A model generated the notes under the pieces. It did not search any database. It was given only the letters and a program-made list of their open reading frames with translations, and was not told the origin of the DNA. The position numbers and the translations under genes are program-made. From an uncultured Spirochaetia bacterium (GTDB taxonomy: Bacteria > Spirochaetota > Spirochaetia > SZUA-6 > Bin103), in contig CATQHW010000003.1 of NCBI GenBank assembly GCA_958296075.1, positions 558,001 to 622,000 on the forward strand: a DNA stretch of 64,000 nucleotides. The letters are read 5' to 3'. Shown here piece after piece: positions 32,578 to 41,508 of this stretch; position 1 is the stretch's first letter; each line of letters begins with the position of its first letter.

Positions 32578-33912
32578 GTGCGCTTTGATGCGGGTCGGCG
32601 GCTCCGCGCGATCGAGTCGGAAGCGTCGTTGCTGCGGACGTTGCAACGGGTCGCGTTGCGGGCGTTCAACAAGCGCTGGACGGTCCGGTGGTCCCTCCGC
32701 TCCCGGCTCCGATCGGCGCTGCGCGGCTTCGGACTGCGACCGGCGCCGAGTCCGGCAGGGAGCGTCGCCGCCCGGCAGCGGGCGGTTGCGCGCGAGTCGG
32801 TGCCCGCCTTCGATCTGCGGGCGGACAACCCCGTGCACTGGCCGCGCGACGTCGGCGCCCGGGTGGCGGCGCTGGGGCCGCTCGTGCGGTTGCCGCCCGG
32901 GATCAGGGCGGACCGCGCCGTCCGGCGCCGCGACCCGCTCCTGCTGCGCCGGTACCATCACGTGGAGGACGCGACGGCGTTCCACGCCGATCCCGTCACG
33001 CGGGCCGGCGATCTGGCCCGGCTGGCCGCCGGCGGCGTGGTGGTGCGCGCGGCGGACGCCGACCCCCGGCTGGGGGCGCTGCTCGGCGATGAACTGCATC
33101 GGCTGATGACCGCCGAGGTGGACGCCCTCGATGCCGGCGCGCGCGAGTTGCACAGCATCGCACTGCGGCGCGCGGCGCTGAGGAACCACTCTTCGTGGGC
33201 GCGGGACTCGGCGAACCTGCCGCACGTGTCGATCCTGCTGGCGACGCGGCGGCCGGCGCTGTTGCCGCAGGCGCTCGCCGCGGTGGCGGGGCAGACCTAT
33301 CCGCGGCTGGAGCTGGTGCTGGCGCTGCACGGGAACGAACGGGCGTTCGCGGGCGCCGAACGGTGCGTGGCCGAGCTGCCGCTCCCGTACCGGATCGTGC
33401 CGGTGTCGGGCAGCGCGCCGCTCGGGGCGGTGCTGAACGCCGCGGTCGCGGCGGCCGGCGGAGCACTGCTGACCAAGATGGACGACGACGACCGGTACGG
33501 CGCCGACCACGTCTGGGATCTGGTGCTCGCGCGCGAGTACTCGCGCGCGCAGTTGGTCGGCAAGGGCGCCGAGTTCGTCTACCTTGCCGCGTCACACCGG
33601 ACGATACACCGCTTTCGAGGGCAAGGAGAGGCGTATCGGGATTATCTGCAAGGCGGTACGATGCTGATCGCGCGGGATGACCTGGAGCGGGTCGGCGGCT
33701 GGCGGAACGTGCCGTGCGGGGTAGACTTGGCGTTGATCGAGGATGTCCTGCGCGCCGGCGGGGCGGTATATCGGACCCATGGAGCCGGACATCTGCTGGT
33801 CCGGCACGGCGACCGCCACACCTGGGACGCGGGCGACGACTACTTCCTGTCGATCGCCGATGGCGTCAGCCGCGGCTGCAACGCGGCGATCGCCGGCCTC
33901 CCGAACCGGTGA
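32578..33912 (+). CDS. Glycosyltransferase, C-terminal GT2 domain with unusual N-terminal domain
   Basis: A 444-residue protein. Residues about 1-205 form an Arg/Ala-rich region with no family I recognise (VVVRAADADPRLGALLGDEL). The C-terminal part (about 215-440) is a GT2 fold: PHVSILLATRRPALLPQALAA, YPRLELVLALHGNER, and the acid cluster TKMDDDDRYGADH, which takes the place of the DXD motif. The start is GTG. It is transcribed away from the GT4-like gene and stops 49 nt before the convergent Wzy-like gene. Probably part of the polysaccharide locus. Confidence 0.72.
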   Translation: MRFDAGRRLRAIESEASLLRTLQRVALRAFNKRWTVRWSLRSRLRSALRGFGLRPAPSPAGSVAARQRAVARESVPAFDLRADNPVHWPRDVGARVAALGPLVRLPPGIRADRAVRRRDPLLLRRYHHVEDATAFHADPVTRAGDLARLAAGGVVVRAADADPRLGALLGDELHRLMTAEVDALDAGARELHSIALRRAALRNHSSWARDSANLPHVSILLATRRPALLPQALAAVAGQTYPRLELVLALHGNERAFAGAERCVAELPLPYRIVPVSGSAPLGAVLNAAVAAAGGALLTKMDDDDRYGADHVWDLVLAREYSRAQLVGKGAEFVYLAASHRTIHRFRGQGEAYRDYLQGGTMLIARDDLERVGGWRNVPCGVDLALIEDVLRAGGAVYRTHGAGHLLVRHGDRHTWDAGDDYFLSIADGVSRGCNAAIAGLPNR

Positions 33913-33961
33913 CGGTCATGGCCGGACGGCGCTACGGACCAGCTCCCGCGTTGCGAGCTGT

Positions 33962-35170
33962 CTATCGGCCTGGCCGGCGTGCGGCTGCCGAGTTCTCGAC
34001 CCGCTCGTCCACTCCCCGGCGTCCGGCGCGCGGGCTCATGCACAGGCCGAGGACGGTCCACTGCAGCACGCCGATGCTCACGGCGTTCTGCAGCAACGTG
34101 ATGCCGAAGATGTTGGTGATGATTACGCTCGTCAGGACGGCCAGCCCGAGCGCTCGCAGCGCGCCGTCCTCCTGCCGGTGCAGCACGGTCCACAGCGACG
34201 CCAGGAGCAGGAAGAACGCGGCCAGCCCGACGGCGCCGGTCTGCATTGCTATCTGCAGGAACTGGCTGTGCGTCGAGAACGTGATCGCCGACACGTCGCG
34301 CAGGATCGTTCCGGCGCCGTAGCCGAAGTATGGTTTTGCCAGAATCAGATCCAGTACGACCGGCCAGAACAGCGCGCGAGGAGTCTGCACCGACAGGCCC
34401 AGGGCAAACGTCCCCCCGCCGACGATACCGATGAGATACTCCGACAGCGCAGTAAGAAAGACGGTCACGTAGACCGAGCACAGAAACAGCGCGAGCAACG
34501 GCAGGTACGCCAACCAGGGACCTGCCCTGCGCGTATGGTAGAACCAGAGGAACGCCGGTATCAGTCCCAGAGCCGACGCGATCTGGATTCTGGCGGACGC
34601 TGCGTATGCCACCAGAAACCATCCCAGGACGGCGGCGCCGAGCGCCAGCCACACCGGTGCGGCGCGCCGCCGGATCGCCACGCAGGCGAGCAGCAGGAAG
34701 ACCTGAGCCAGCGCCGCGGCGTATTGATAGATACGCCAGTTGAACGACGCCTCCTCATCTCCCAGCCGGTCATAGGGAAAGTAGGCGACCCGCGCCGACA
34801 GCGCGACGCCGGCGCAGACCAGCAGGACCGCGAAGCCCGCGGAGCCGGGCAGCTGCTCGCCGTACTGGTATATCGCGGCGACGTAGATGGCGATGAGCAG
34901 GATCACGCCGGTATGGACCGCCGCGCGCGGTTCCGGGTCGCCCAGCGTGGAGACCGCGTACACGGCGAACAGCGCGGCGAATGCCGCCAGGACCGGCCGG
35001 AAGCCGCGCGCCAGGCTGCGGTCGAGCAGAAACGGCACCAGACAGGAGGCCAGCGCGCCGGCAAGCAGGATGTCGCCGAGCGCCGAGTCGTACAGGTCGG
35101 TCGCGGCATTCAGCGCGGCGGCGAGCGCCCCCAGCGAGATCGTGAATGACGCGACGACCTGATGGCGCAT
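33962..35170 (-). CDS. Wzy/O-antigen-ligase-like membrane protein
   Basis: A 402-residue polytopic protein with about 10-12 hydrophobic helices across its length. A large loop near residues 240-320 contains ALSEYLIGIVGGGTF and LAKPYFGYGAGTIL, and then STHSQFLQIAMQTGAVGLAAF. The GxG and HSxxLxxxxxxGxxG pattern is typical of O-antigen ligases and Wzy-type polymerases. It follows the Wzz gene by 17 nt. It probably polymerises or attaches the sugar units made here; which of the two cannot be told. An upstream in-frame start is possible, but 35170 begins right at the first helix. Confidence 0.75.
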   Translation of the reverse strand: MRHQVVASFTISLGALAAALNAATDLYDSALGDILLAGALASCLVPFLLDRSLARGFRPVLAAFAALFAVYAVSTLGDPEPRAAVHTGVILLIAIYVAAIYQYGEQLPGSAGFAVLLVCAGVALSARVAYFPYDRLGDEEASFNWRIYQYAAALAQVFLLLACVAIRRRAAPVWLALGAAVLGWFLVAYAASARIQIASALGLIPAFLWFYHTRRAGPWLAYLPLLALFLCSVYVTVFLTALSEYLIGIVGGGTFALGLSVQTPRALFWPVVLDLILAKPYFGYGAGTILRDVSAITFSTHSQFLQIAMQTGAVGLAAFFLLLASLWTVLHRQEDGALRALGLAVLTSVIITNIFGITLLQNAVSIGVLQWTVLGLCMSPRAGRRGVDERVENSAAARRPGR

Positions 35171-35187
35171 GGGCCGGACGACTCCCT

Positions 35188-36390
35188 TCAGCGATCGCTC
35201 CGGCCGCGGATGGTGTTGAGCAGCAGGGCCGCTACGATCCCGACGGCCAGGAACGCGAAGAACGCGACCATGAGCGTCCGGCGCCGTGCCGGACCATCCC
35301 TCAGGTCCGGAACCTCCGCCCACTCCAACACCTGAAAGACCGGCTCCTGTCCCTTGACCTGCAGCTTCGCAAGCTCATGTTCCCGTGAAAGGAGTTTGAA
35401 GATCTCGATCTGAACCGCTTGTTCGAGGCGCAAACGGGCGAACTCCTGCGCGAGCTCCGGTAGCTCGCTCTGCGCCGGGAGCTGCCCGCCGTCGTATTCC
35501 TCGTATCCCGACTCCATCTCATCGACGAGCTCCCGGAGATTATCGCGGTCCTCTTTCAGCACCAGCAGCGCGGAGTCGTTGTTCGGAGCTACCTCGTCAT
35601 AGGTCTGAATCTCCACTTCCTTCAACAGGAGTCTGGTGTTCAGGTCGGCGATCCGACGGACGTATTCCCGCGCCAGCTCGTTCACATCCAGCACGCCGTG
35701 ACGCGCTTGGAAATCCTTGATGAGTTCCGCATATCGTACGATCTGCTGTTCCACTTCGCGATGTCGCTCGGCGACCAGATCGAGTTTGGTAGCGCTCCGT
35801 TTTTCGCCGATCTTGTCGAACCGTTTGCCGAGTTCCTCCACCATGTAGTTGACGATATCGGCGGCGAATTCCGGATCGGAGCTCCGGTACGAGATGCTCA
35901 GGGTTCTCGCCGATAAGTCGTAATCGAACGTGGCCTTGGTCAGAAAACGGAGCCGGACCCGGCCGCGGACATCCTTGATGATACGGTAGCGTTCGGCCAG
36001 ATTGAACTTGTCGGCGACGGCGTCGATCGTCGATTTGCTGTTCAAGAGGGTGATGGCAAGCCGCATGTTGTTGAGTTGTCCCGGCAGCAGGCCGGAAAGC
36101 GAGGGCGAGTTGAGCAGACCGCTCAACTCCGCGTCGAAGTTGGGCGTACTGACCACCCGGGGCACCAGGAGCAGCGCTTCGGCACGATAGACGTTGGGCA
36201 GCGGATTCCGGTCCTCAGGAAGTATCAGCGAGAGAATCAGGTATATCAGTACGAGGGTCGTACCGGCGGCGGTGACGGCGAAGATCAGCCAGCGGTACCG
36301 CCAGAGGACGCCGGCCAGGTACCGGAGATCGTAGGGGGCGTCCGGCGCCGGCTGCCGCGGCGGCTCTCCGTCGCCGGGTCTATCGCTCAT
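35188..36390 (-). CDS. Wzz-type polysaccharide chain-length determinant
   Basis: A 400-residue protein with helix 1 at about residues 33-55 (WLIFAVTAAGTTLVLIYLIL), a long periplasmic coiled-coil region and helix 2 at about 370-390 (TLMVAFFAFLAVGIVAALLL). LTKATFDYDLSARTLSISY and SDPEFAADIVNYMVEEL are typical of the Wzz periplasmic domain. It lacks a C-terminal tyrosine kinase domain. A TATCAT box lies 7 nt before the start, suggesting its own leaderless promoter as well as read-through. It controls polymer length with Wzy. Confidence 0.85.
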   Translation of the reverse strand: MSDRPGDGEPPRQPAPDAPYDLRYLAGVLWRYRWLIFAVTAAGTTLVLIYLILSLILPEDRNPLPNVYRAEALLLVPRVVSTPNFDAELSGLLNSPSLSGLLPGQLNNMRLAITLLNSKSTIDAVADKFNLAERYRIIKDVRGRVRLRFLTKATFDYDLSARTLSISYRSSDPEFAADIVNYMVEELGKRFDKIGEKRSATKLDLVAERHREVEQQIVRYAELIKDFQARHGVLDVNELAREYVRRIADLNTRLLLKEVEIQTYDEVAPNNDSALLVLKEDRDNLRELVDEMESGYEEYDGGQLPAQSELPELAQEFARLRLEQAVQIEIFKLLSREHELAKLQVKGQEPVFQVLEWAEVPDLRDGPARRRTLMVAFFAFLAVGIVAALLLNTIRGRSDR

Positions 36391-36423
36391 TTCGCGGATG
36401 ATACCTATGCGCCGCGGCGGCGG

Positions 36424-37281
36424 CTACCGGACCGGCCCGCCGGTCGGGCGCGCGCATTTTGCTTTGCGCACGTGGACGCCGCCGGCGACCAGCCGAGCCG
36501 CGCCGCCGATGATCGACGAACACTCGCGAAACGCGGCGTCCAGCGTCCGCTCGCTCGCGGGGCTGAGCGCCGGGCGCTCCGTCCGCAGGGGGACGAACAG
36601 CAGCCGCTGCAGGAACGCCGTATCCTTGAGCGACTGCAGCGTGCGCCTGAACCCCAGACGCCGCATGACGGTCCGTACCAGCGTCGCGGCGCTGGCCAGC
36701 GCGAGGTTCCTCGGCGCCACCGATTCGTTGACGGCCTGCGACGCCGGGTTTGCGAACGGAGCGCTGCCGCAGAGCGACGTCAGGACGCCGAGACAGGACC
36801 GCGTGTCCCGCGTGAGTGCGTCGAAATCGATGAACAACAGGTCGGCGTCGAGGGCCAGCAGACGGCGCACGTCAGCCGGCGTCAGGCACTCCCGCACGAT
36901 GCGCTTTTCCAGCGTCCGGGCGCCCATCCACACCGCCGGTCGGCCGCGGCTCTTGGCGTAGCGGATCATGGAAACGGCGCGGTCGCGGTGGTTTCGCAAC
37001 AGCGCGACCAGCAGGATGCGGGTGCCGCGGCTGCGCAGCGCTTCGACGCCGCCGGTGAGCCGGGCGTCCCGGTAAGCCAGATTCGCGACGTCGACCAGGA
37101 GCCGGCCCGAGTCGGCCACCGAGCGGTACCGGCGGTCGAACAAGCGCGGCGACCGGTAATAGTAGCCCTCCTTGATCTCCGGGAACGCGTAGTCGGGGTG
37201 CTGCTTCAGGAGATCGTACAGAAAGGTGCTCCCGGACCGGCCCGGTCCCACCACCAGCAGGTAGTCGTACCGCAGGCTCAT
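36424..37281 (-). CDS. PAPS-dependent sulfotransferase
   Basis: A 285-residue protein. YLLVVGPGRSGSTFLYDLLK is the 5'-phosphosulfate-binding loop. Its 3'-phosphate partner is VALLRNHRDRAVSMIRYA (family RNPxxRxxSxY). Together these bind PAPS. It lies between the Wzz and export genes of one operon, and APS kinase, the enzyme that makes PAPS, is the first gene of the same run. Sulfation of the exported polysaccharide is therefore the best reading. The acceptor sugar is unknown. The C-terminal 30 residues are Arg-rich. Confidence 0.82.
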   Translation of the reverse strand: MSLRYDYLLVVGPGRSGSTFLYDLLKQHPDYAFPEIKEGYYYRSPRLFDRRYRSVADSGRLLVDVANLAYRDARLTGGVEALRSRGTRILLVALLRNHRDRAVSMIRYAKSRGRPAVWMGARTLEKRIVRECLTPADVRRLLALDADLLFIDFDALTRDTRSCLGVLTSLCGSAPFANPASQAVNESVAPRNLALASAATLVRTVMRRLGFRRTLQSLKDTAFLQRLLFVPLRTERPALSPASERTLDAAFRECSSIIGGAARLVAGGVHVRKAKCARPTGGPVR

Positions 37282-37297
37282 GCCCGGTCTTGCGGGG

Positions 37298-39682
37298 CTA
37301 TGAATTGACGGTCAGGACCAGCGACACGATCGACAGCATCAGCGACCCCACCGCCGCCACCGGCACGATGATCCTGCTCAGGAAGGAATCCGCCGGCACG
37401 AAGACCTGGTCGTCCGGCGCCAGCGGCGCCGAACGTTCCTTCTGCCGCCCCGACGCGTCGGTCACCGTCACCCCGCCCGCGTCGCCGTTCGCGACGACGC
37501 CGCCGGCGCGGCGGATGTAGTAACCGGCGGTCCGGCCCGGCAGGTACGAGAACACGCCGGGGGCATGCACGGAGCCGGCCACGGTGACCGCCAGCGGGCG
37601 CACCGGGATGACGATCGTGTCGTACGGCTCGAGCGGCAGGTCGCCGTCCCTCCCCTCCTTGAACAGCAGCCGCTCCAGGTCGACGGCAAGGCGCTCGTCG
37701 CCGCGCATCACGTAACCGGCGCGGAGGTCGGCGTCGTCGCGGATGCCGTTGCGCAGGGGGAACAGGATGTCGAACGCGGTGGCGTCGCGATGGTACGGCA
37801 CCACGCGACGCGTGGTGCCGGTGTCGCGCTCCTCCTGCATGGTCGTGGTCTCGATCTGTTCGACGTCCCCGGTCGTGCGCGTGGTGGCCACCGTCGTGGG
37901 GGGCGACAGCGCTCCCTCCACGTAGACGACCGGGACGGGCCGGCCGTGGACCACCACGGAGTCTTCGTCGCGCAACGGCGTGGCGCCGCCGGAGCGGTAG
38001 TCGACGGCGATCGACCGGGGCGCGGCGCGGCCGGGGCTCTGCCGGGTGATCGTCACGCGGGACGGGTCGGCCTGCGAGGTGAGCCCTTCCCCGTATCGCT
38101 CGATCAAATCCTCGAGTTCCTCGCCGTCCAGGAGCTGATAGGTTCCCGGCCTGCGGACTTTGCCTGCGAGCCGAACCTCCCGCTCGCGCGCGCGGAACGT
38201 GATGGTCGCCCCCGGCGTCAACAGCGGGTTGTGGGTCAACTCGCCGAACCGCTGCCAGCGAAACAGATCGTAGAGCCGCCGCTGGCCGTTCGCCGATTCG
38301 ACGTCGATCCGGCGGATCGACGTATAAGGCGTGCGGACCTCCGGCACGACGTCGTTCAACCGCGCCAGCGGGCTCACGGTGAGCTGCTGCGCTTTCGTGA
38401 CCTCGCCGCGCAATGCCACCTCGAAGCGCCGCGCCGGGATGACGATGCGGTCCATGGGCGCAAGCTCGCGGTCGCCCGCGCGGGACCCGCCGTGCAGCAG
38501 CGCATCCAGGTCGATCGGCTCCTCCGGCGCGCCGAGGCGGGCGAAGGTGGCGTTGGCCAAGTCGGCGCCGGGGACGATCGACTTGCTTAGCGCCCGCAGG
38601 GCGTCGAACAGCGTCTCCCCCGGCCGGTACCGGTGGGTGATCCGCTCGCTCGCCGACCCCATGGCGCCTTCGAAGAACACCGCCGGCCGCAGCGCGTCCC
38701 GGCTGACGACCACCACCACGTCGCCGTCGCGCAGCGGCGTGCGGGCCAGCTCCAGGTCCCACGCCGCGTAGCGTGTCGTGCCCCGCTCATCGGCCCGGTA
38801 CCCGCTGCTCGACGGCAGCGGCGCGCCGTCGCAATCGAAGAGCGCGTCGATCGCCGCGGCGCGGCCGCCGGCGTCCGATCCCGGTGCGGGCGCCTCGCCG
38901 AGACTGTCGATGCGCACCCGCTGCAGGTCGGCTCGCGGCGTAAAGTCGTCGGCGAACGCGACGAGGTCGGCAAGCCCTTCGCGGTCCAGGAGGTGGTAGG
39001 TGCCGGGCCGCCGCACCTCGCCGCGGATCTCGACCGAACGTGCGCGCCGGCTCACGCAGATGCGGTCGCCCGGCTTCAGGTACGGGTCCTGCTGCCGGAT
39101 CCCGAACCGCTGCGCGCGGAACAGATCGAACACCTCGACGCCGCCGTCCCGCTCGATGCGTACGTCGCGGACCGACGCGTGCTCGGTCAGTCGGTCCGCC
39201 AAGGCCTCGCTCAGGCGGCCCAGTCCCCAGGCGGCGGCATAGCCGGCGGTCTCGACCGCGCCGCGCAGGTGCACCTCGAAGGTGCCGACGGCGGTCAGGA
39301 GCAGCGACGGATTGCTGCCCGGGTAGGCGGCCTCGACCAGCTCCACGATCCGGCGCCGCAGGACGTCGAACCGCACGCCGCGTCCATCTTCCGCCCCGAA
39401 CGCGCCGAGGTCGACGGCGTAGTCACCGCGGACGATGACCTGCCGGCTGACGCGCGTGACCGCGCCGGCGCGCGCTGCCGTGGCGGGCAGGTACGACAGG
39501 AGGTACGTATCGCCGGGCGTCACGGGGTATTCGGGCGCGGCGAGCGCCAGCGGCAGTCGCTCCAAGCGCTCGGATCGCTCCTCCTGCGCCGAGGCCGGTC
39601 CGAGCCCCGCCAGCAGGACGGCGGCGAGCAGGCATGCCGGCGCGTGACGGCAGACCGCCGCCCCCGTCTCCCGGAACGTCAT
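37298..39682 (-). CDS. Wza-type polysaccharide export protein with multiple SLBB domains
   Basis: A 794-residue secreted outer-membrane export protein. It has a signal peptide (PACLLAAVLLAGLGPASAQ), a Poly_export-type N-terminal domain (VTPGDTYLLSYLP, about 55-130), then four or more SLBB/soluble-ligand repeats. Repeat examples are VEIRGEVRRPGTYHLLDREG, VALRGEVTKAQQLTV and VRLAGKVRRPGTYQLLDGEE; the last is VAGSVHAPGVFSYLPG. It ends in a hydrophobic helix (IVPVAAVGSLMLSIVSLVL). It is about twice the length of E. coli Wza, through extra SLBB repeats, and has no lipobox. A TACCAT box lies 8 nt before the ATG. It sits 16 nt before the sulfotransferase. Confidence 0.85.
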   Translation of the reverse strand: MTFRETGAAVCRHAPACLLAAVLLAGLGPASAQEERSERLERLPLALAAPEYPVTPGDTYLLSYLPATAARAGAVTRVSRQVIVRGDYAVDLGAFGAEDGRGVRFDVLRRRIVELVEAAYPGSNPSLLLTAVGTFEVHLRGAVETAGYAAAWGLGRLSEALADRLTEHASVRDVRIERDGGVEVFDLFRAQRFGIRQQDPYLKPGDRICVSRRARSVEIRGEVRRPGTYHLLDREGLADLVAFADDFTPRADLQRVRIDSLGEAPAPGSDAGGRAAAIDALFDCDGAPLPSSSGYRADERGTTRYAAWDLELARTPLRDGDVVVVVSRDALRPAVFFEGAMGSASERITHRYRPGETLFDALRALSKSIVPGADLANATFARLGAPEEPIDLDALLHGGSRAGDRELAPMDRIVIPARRFEVALRGEVTKAQQLTVSPLARLNDVVPEVRTPYTSIRRIDVESANGQRRLYDLFRWQRFGELTHNPLLTPGATITFRAREREVRLAGKVRRPGTYQLLDGEELEDLIERYGEGLTSQADPSRVTITRQSPGRAAPRSIAVDYRSGGATPLRDEDSVVVHGRPVPVVYVEGALSPPTTVATTRTTGDVEQIETTTMQEERDTGTTRRVVPYHRDATAFDILFPLRNGIRDDADLRAGYVMRGDERLAVDLERLLFKEGRDGDLPLEPYDTIVIPVRPLAVTVAGSVHAPGVFSYLPGRTAGYYIRRAGGVVANGDAGGVTVTDASGRQKERSAPLAPDDQVFVPADSFLSRIIVPVAAVGSLMLSIVSLVLTVNS

Positions 39683-39744
39683 CGGCGCTCATGGTACCAC
39701 ACCGGCGTGGCGCGCGGGCTTTCAGGAACCGCCGCGTCAGGGGA

Positions 39745-40383
39745 CTACTCGATGATGCCGCCTGCCTCCAGGGCGGCCGCGATCGCGCGGGCGGCGCCGC
39801 CGGGCGGGGTGCGCGTCGTGTCGATGACGATCTCCGGCGCGGCCGGCGTCTCGTAGGGCGACGAGACGCCGGTGAAGTCGGCGATCTCGCCGCGCGACGC
39901 CTTGGCGTACAGGCCCTTGGGATCGCGCCGGCGGCACTCGGCGAGCGGACACTGCACGTACACCTCGAGGAAGCGGCCGTGCGGCACCGTGTCGCGGGCG
40001 GCGCCGCGCACCTCCGCGGTAGGCGATATCAGCGCGCAGATCACCACGTGCCCGGCGTCGAAGAACAGCCGCGCGGCGTGCGCGGCTCGCCGCACGTTCT
40101 CGCGCCGGTCCTCCATGGTGAAGCCCAGGTCCCCGCACAGGCCGTGCCGCAGGTTGTCGCCGTCGAGCACGGACGCCGATATCCCCCGCCCGAACAGCAT
40201 CCGCTCCAGGTGCGCGGCTATGGTCGACTTGCCGGCGCCGGACAGCCCGGTCAGCCATACCACCGCCGCCCGATGGCCGTTGCGCGCCTCGCGATGCTCG
40301 CGGGTGATGCGGCTCGCTTCGGCGCTGACGTGTGCTTCGCCCAACTGCTCGTATGGCCGCCGCGGAACCGGGACGACTGCCAT
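39745..40383 (-). CDS. cysC: Adenylyl-sulfate (APS) kinase
   Basis: A 212-residue kinase converting APS to PAPS. The P-loop GLSGAGKST is at residues 46-54. VLDGDNLRHGLCGDLGFTMEDRRENVRR is the APS site; only its pieces DGDNLRHGL and DLGFTMEDR are needed. LEVYVQCPLAECRRRDPKGLY and TGVSSPYETP follow the family. The approach EHREARNGHRA is also typical. It heads the run cysC-export-sulfotransferase-Wzz-Wzy, 62 nt before the export gene, so its PAPS probably feeds the sulfotransferase. ATP sulfurylase is not in the window. Confidence 0.92.
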   Translation of the reverse strand: MAVVPVPRRPYEQLGEAHVSAEASRITREHREARNGHRAAVVWLTGLSGAGKSTIAAHLERMLFGRGISASVLDGDNLRHGLCGDLGFTMEDRRENVRRAAHAARLFFDAGHVVICALISPTAEVRGAARDTVPHGRFLEVYVQCPLAECRRRDPKGLYAKASRGEIADFTGVSSPYETPAAPEIVIDTTRTPPGGAARAIAAALEAGGIIE

Positions 40384-40473
40384 CGCGCGCTTACCGTGGC
40401 CGGCCGCCGGTGCGCTGTCAAATCCGAGGAGGGCGCCACGATTGCCGATTCCCGATGCTATGATCGGCACGGA

Positions 40474-41469
40474 GTGAGATCGTTCCGCGAGGCGCTGGCA
40501 GGCGGCGGGGTGCTGCTCTATGACGGCGCCTTCGGCACCGAGCTGTTCGCGCGTGGCGTCGACCTGCCGAACAGCGCGCTCGCCACCGAGCGCCGTCCGG
40601 ACGTGGTGCGCGCGGTCACCGCCGACTATATCGAAGCGGGGAGCGACCTGGTGCAGACCAACACCTTCGTCGCCTCGCCGCTGCACCTGAAGATGGCCGG
40701 CCGCAGCGGCGCGGACGCCGGTCCGATCGTGCGCGCGGCGGTGCGGCTGGCGCGGGAGGCGGTCGCGGCCGCAAGCCGCCCGGCCTACGTCAGCGGCTCG
40801 ATCGGCCCGTCGCCGGGCGCGATCGAGGCGGACGCCGGGGACACCTCGTTCGGCATCCCGGACGTGGAGGTGCGCCGGGCGCACCGCGCGGTGGCCGGCT
40901 CGCTGGCGGAGGCGGGAGCCGATCTGCTCTGCATCGAGACAATGTTTTCCGCCACCGAGGCGGCGATCGCGGTCGACGAAGCGCGCGCGTTCGGCGTACC
41001 GATCGCGGTCAATCTGACGTTCAAGTACACGCGCGACCGGCGGAGCGGCGCGACCGTGTACCGCACCGACTGGGGCCACTCGGCGGGCGACCTGCTCGAC
41101 CTGCTGGCGTCGGGACGGTACAGCGCGGACGCCAGCGACCTGCTGCCGTTCGTGGACGTCATCGGCGTGAACTGCGGCGCGGAGCAGCGCCGCGCCGAGC
41201 ACACCGGCATGCCCTACGCCGCCGAGGCGATACGCCAGCTCGCCGCCGCGCTGGCCGAGCGCGGCATCGCCGGCAAGACCCTGATGGCGTACCCCAACGC
41301 CGGCATGCCACGCTTGGCCGCCGGCGCCGCCCGCTACGACCACACCCCGGAGCTGATGGCGGCCGAGGCGCCCGCCGTGGTGGCGGCCGGCGCCTCGATC
41401 GTGGGCGGCTGCTGCGGCACCGGCCCCGCGCACATCCGCGCCATCCGCGCCGAGCTGCGCGGCCGCTGA
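40474..41469 (+). CDS. Homocysteine S-methyltransferase (Hcy/MetH-N domain)
   Basis: A 331-residue single-domain enzyme. VLLYDGAFGTELFARG opens the barrel and YIEAGSDLVQTNTF follows. The zinc ligands are Cys in VIGVNCGAEQ and the Cys pair in VGGCCGTGPAHIRAI. It lacks the folate, cobalamin and activation domains of full MetH. It may therefore use S-methylmethionine or another donor, or be a module of a split MetH. The GTG start at 40474 has a TATGAT box 9 nt upstream. It diverges from cysC and lies 39 nt before lysK. Confidence 0.85.
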   Translation: MRSFREALAGGGVLLYDGAFGTELFARGVDLPNSALATERRPDVVRAVTADYIEAGSDLVQTNTFVASPLHLKMAGRSGADAGPIVRAAVRLAREAVAAASRPAYVSGSIGPSPGAIEADAGDTSFGIPDVEVRRAHRAVAGSLAEAGADLLCIETMFSATEAAIAVDEARAFGVPIAVNLTFKYTRDRRSGATVYRTDWGHSAGDLLDLLASGRYSADASDLLPFVDVIGVNCGAEQRRAEHTGMPYAAEAIRQLAAALAERGIAGKTLMAYPNAGMPRLAAGAARYDHTPELMAAEAPAVVAAGASIVGGCCGTGPAHIRAIRAELRGR

Positions 41470-41508
41470 ACCGCGCCGCGCCGGCCGGCGGACCGCTATA
41501 CTGAATCG

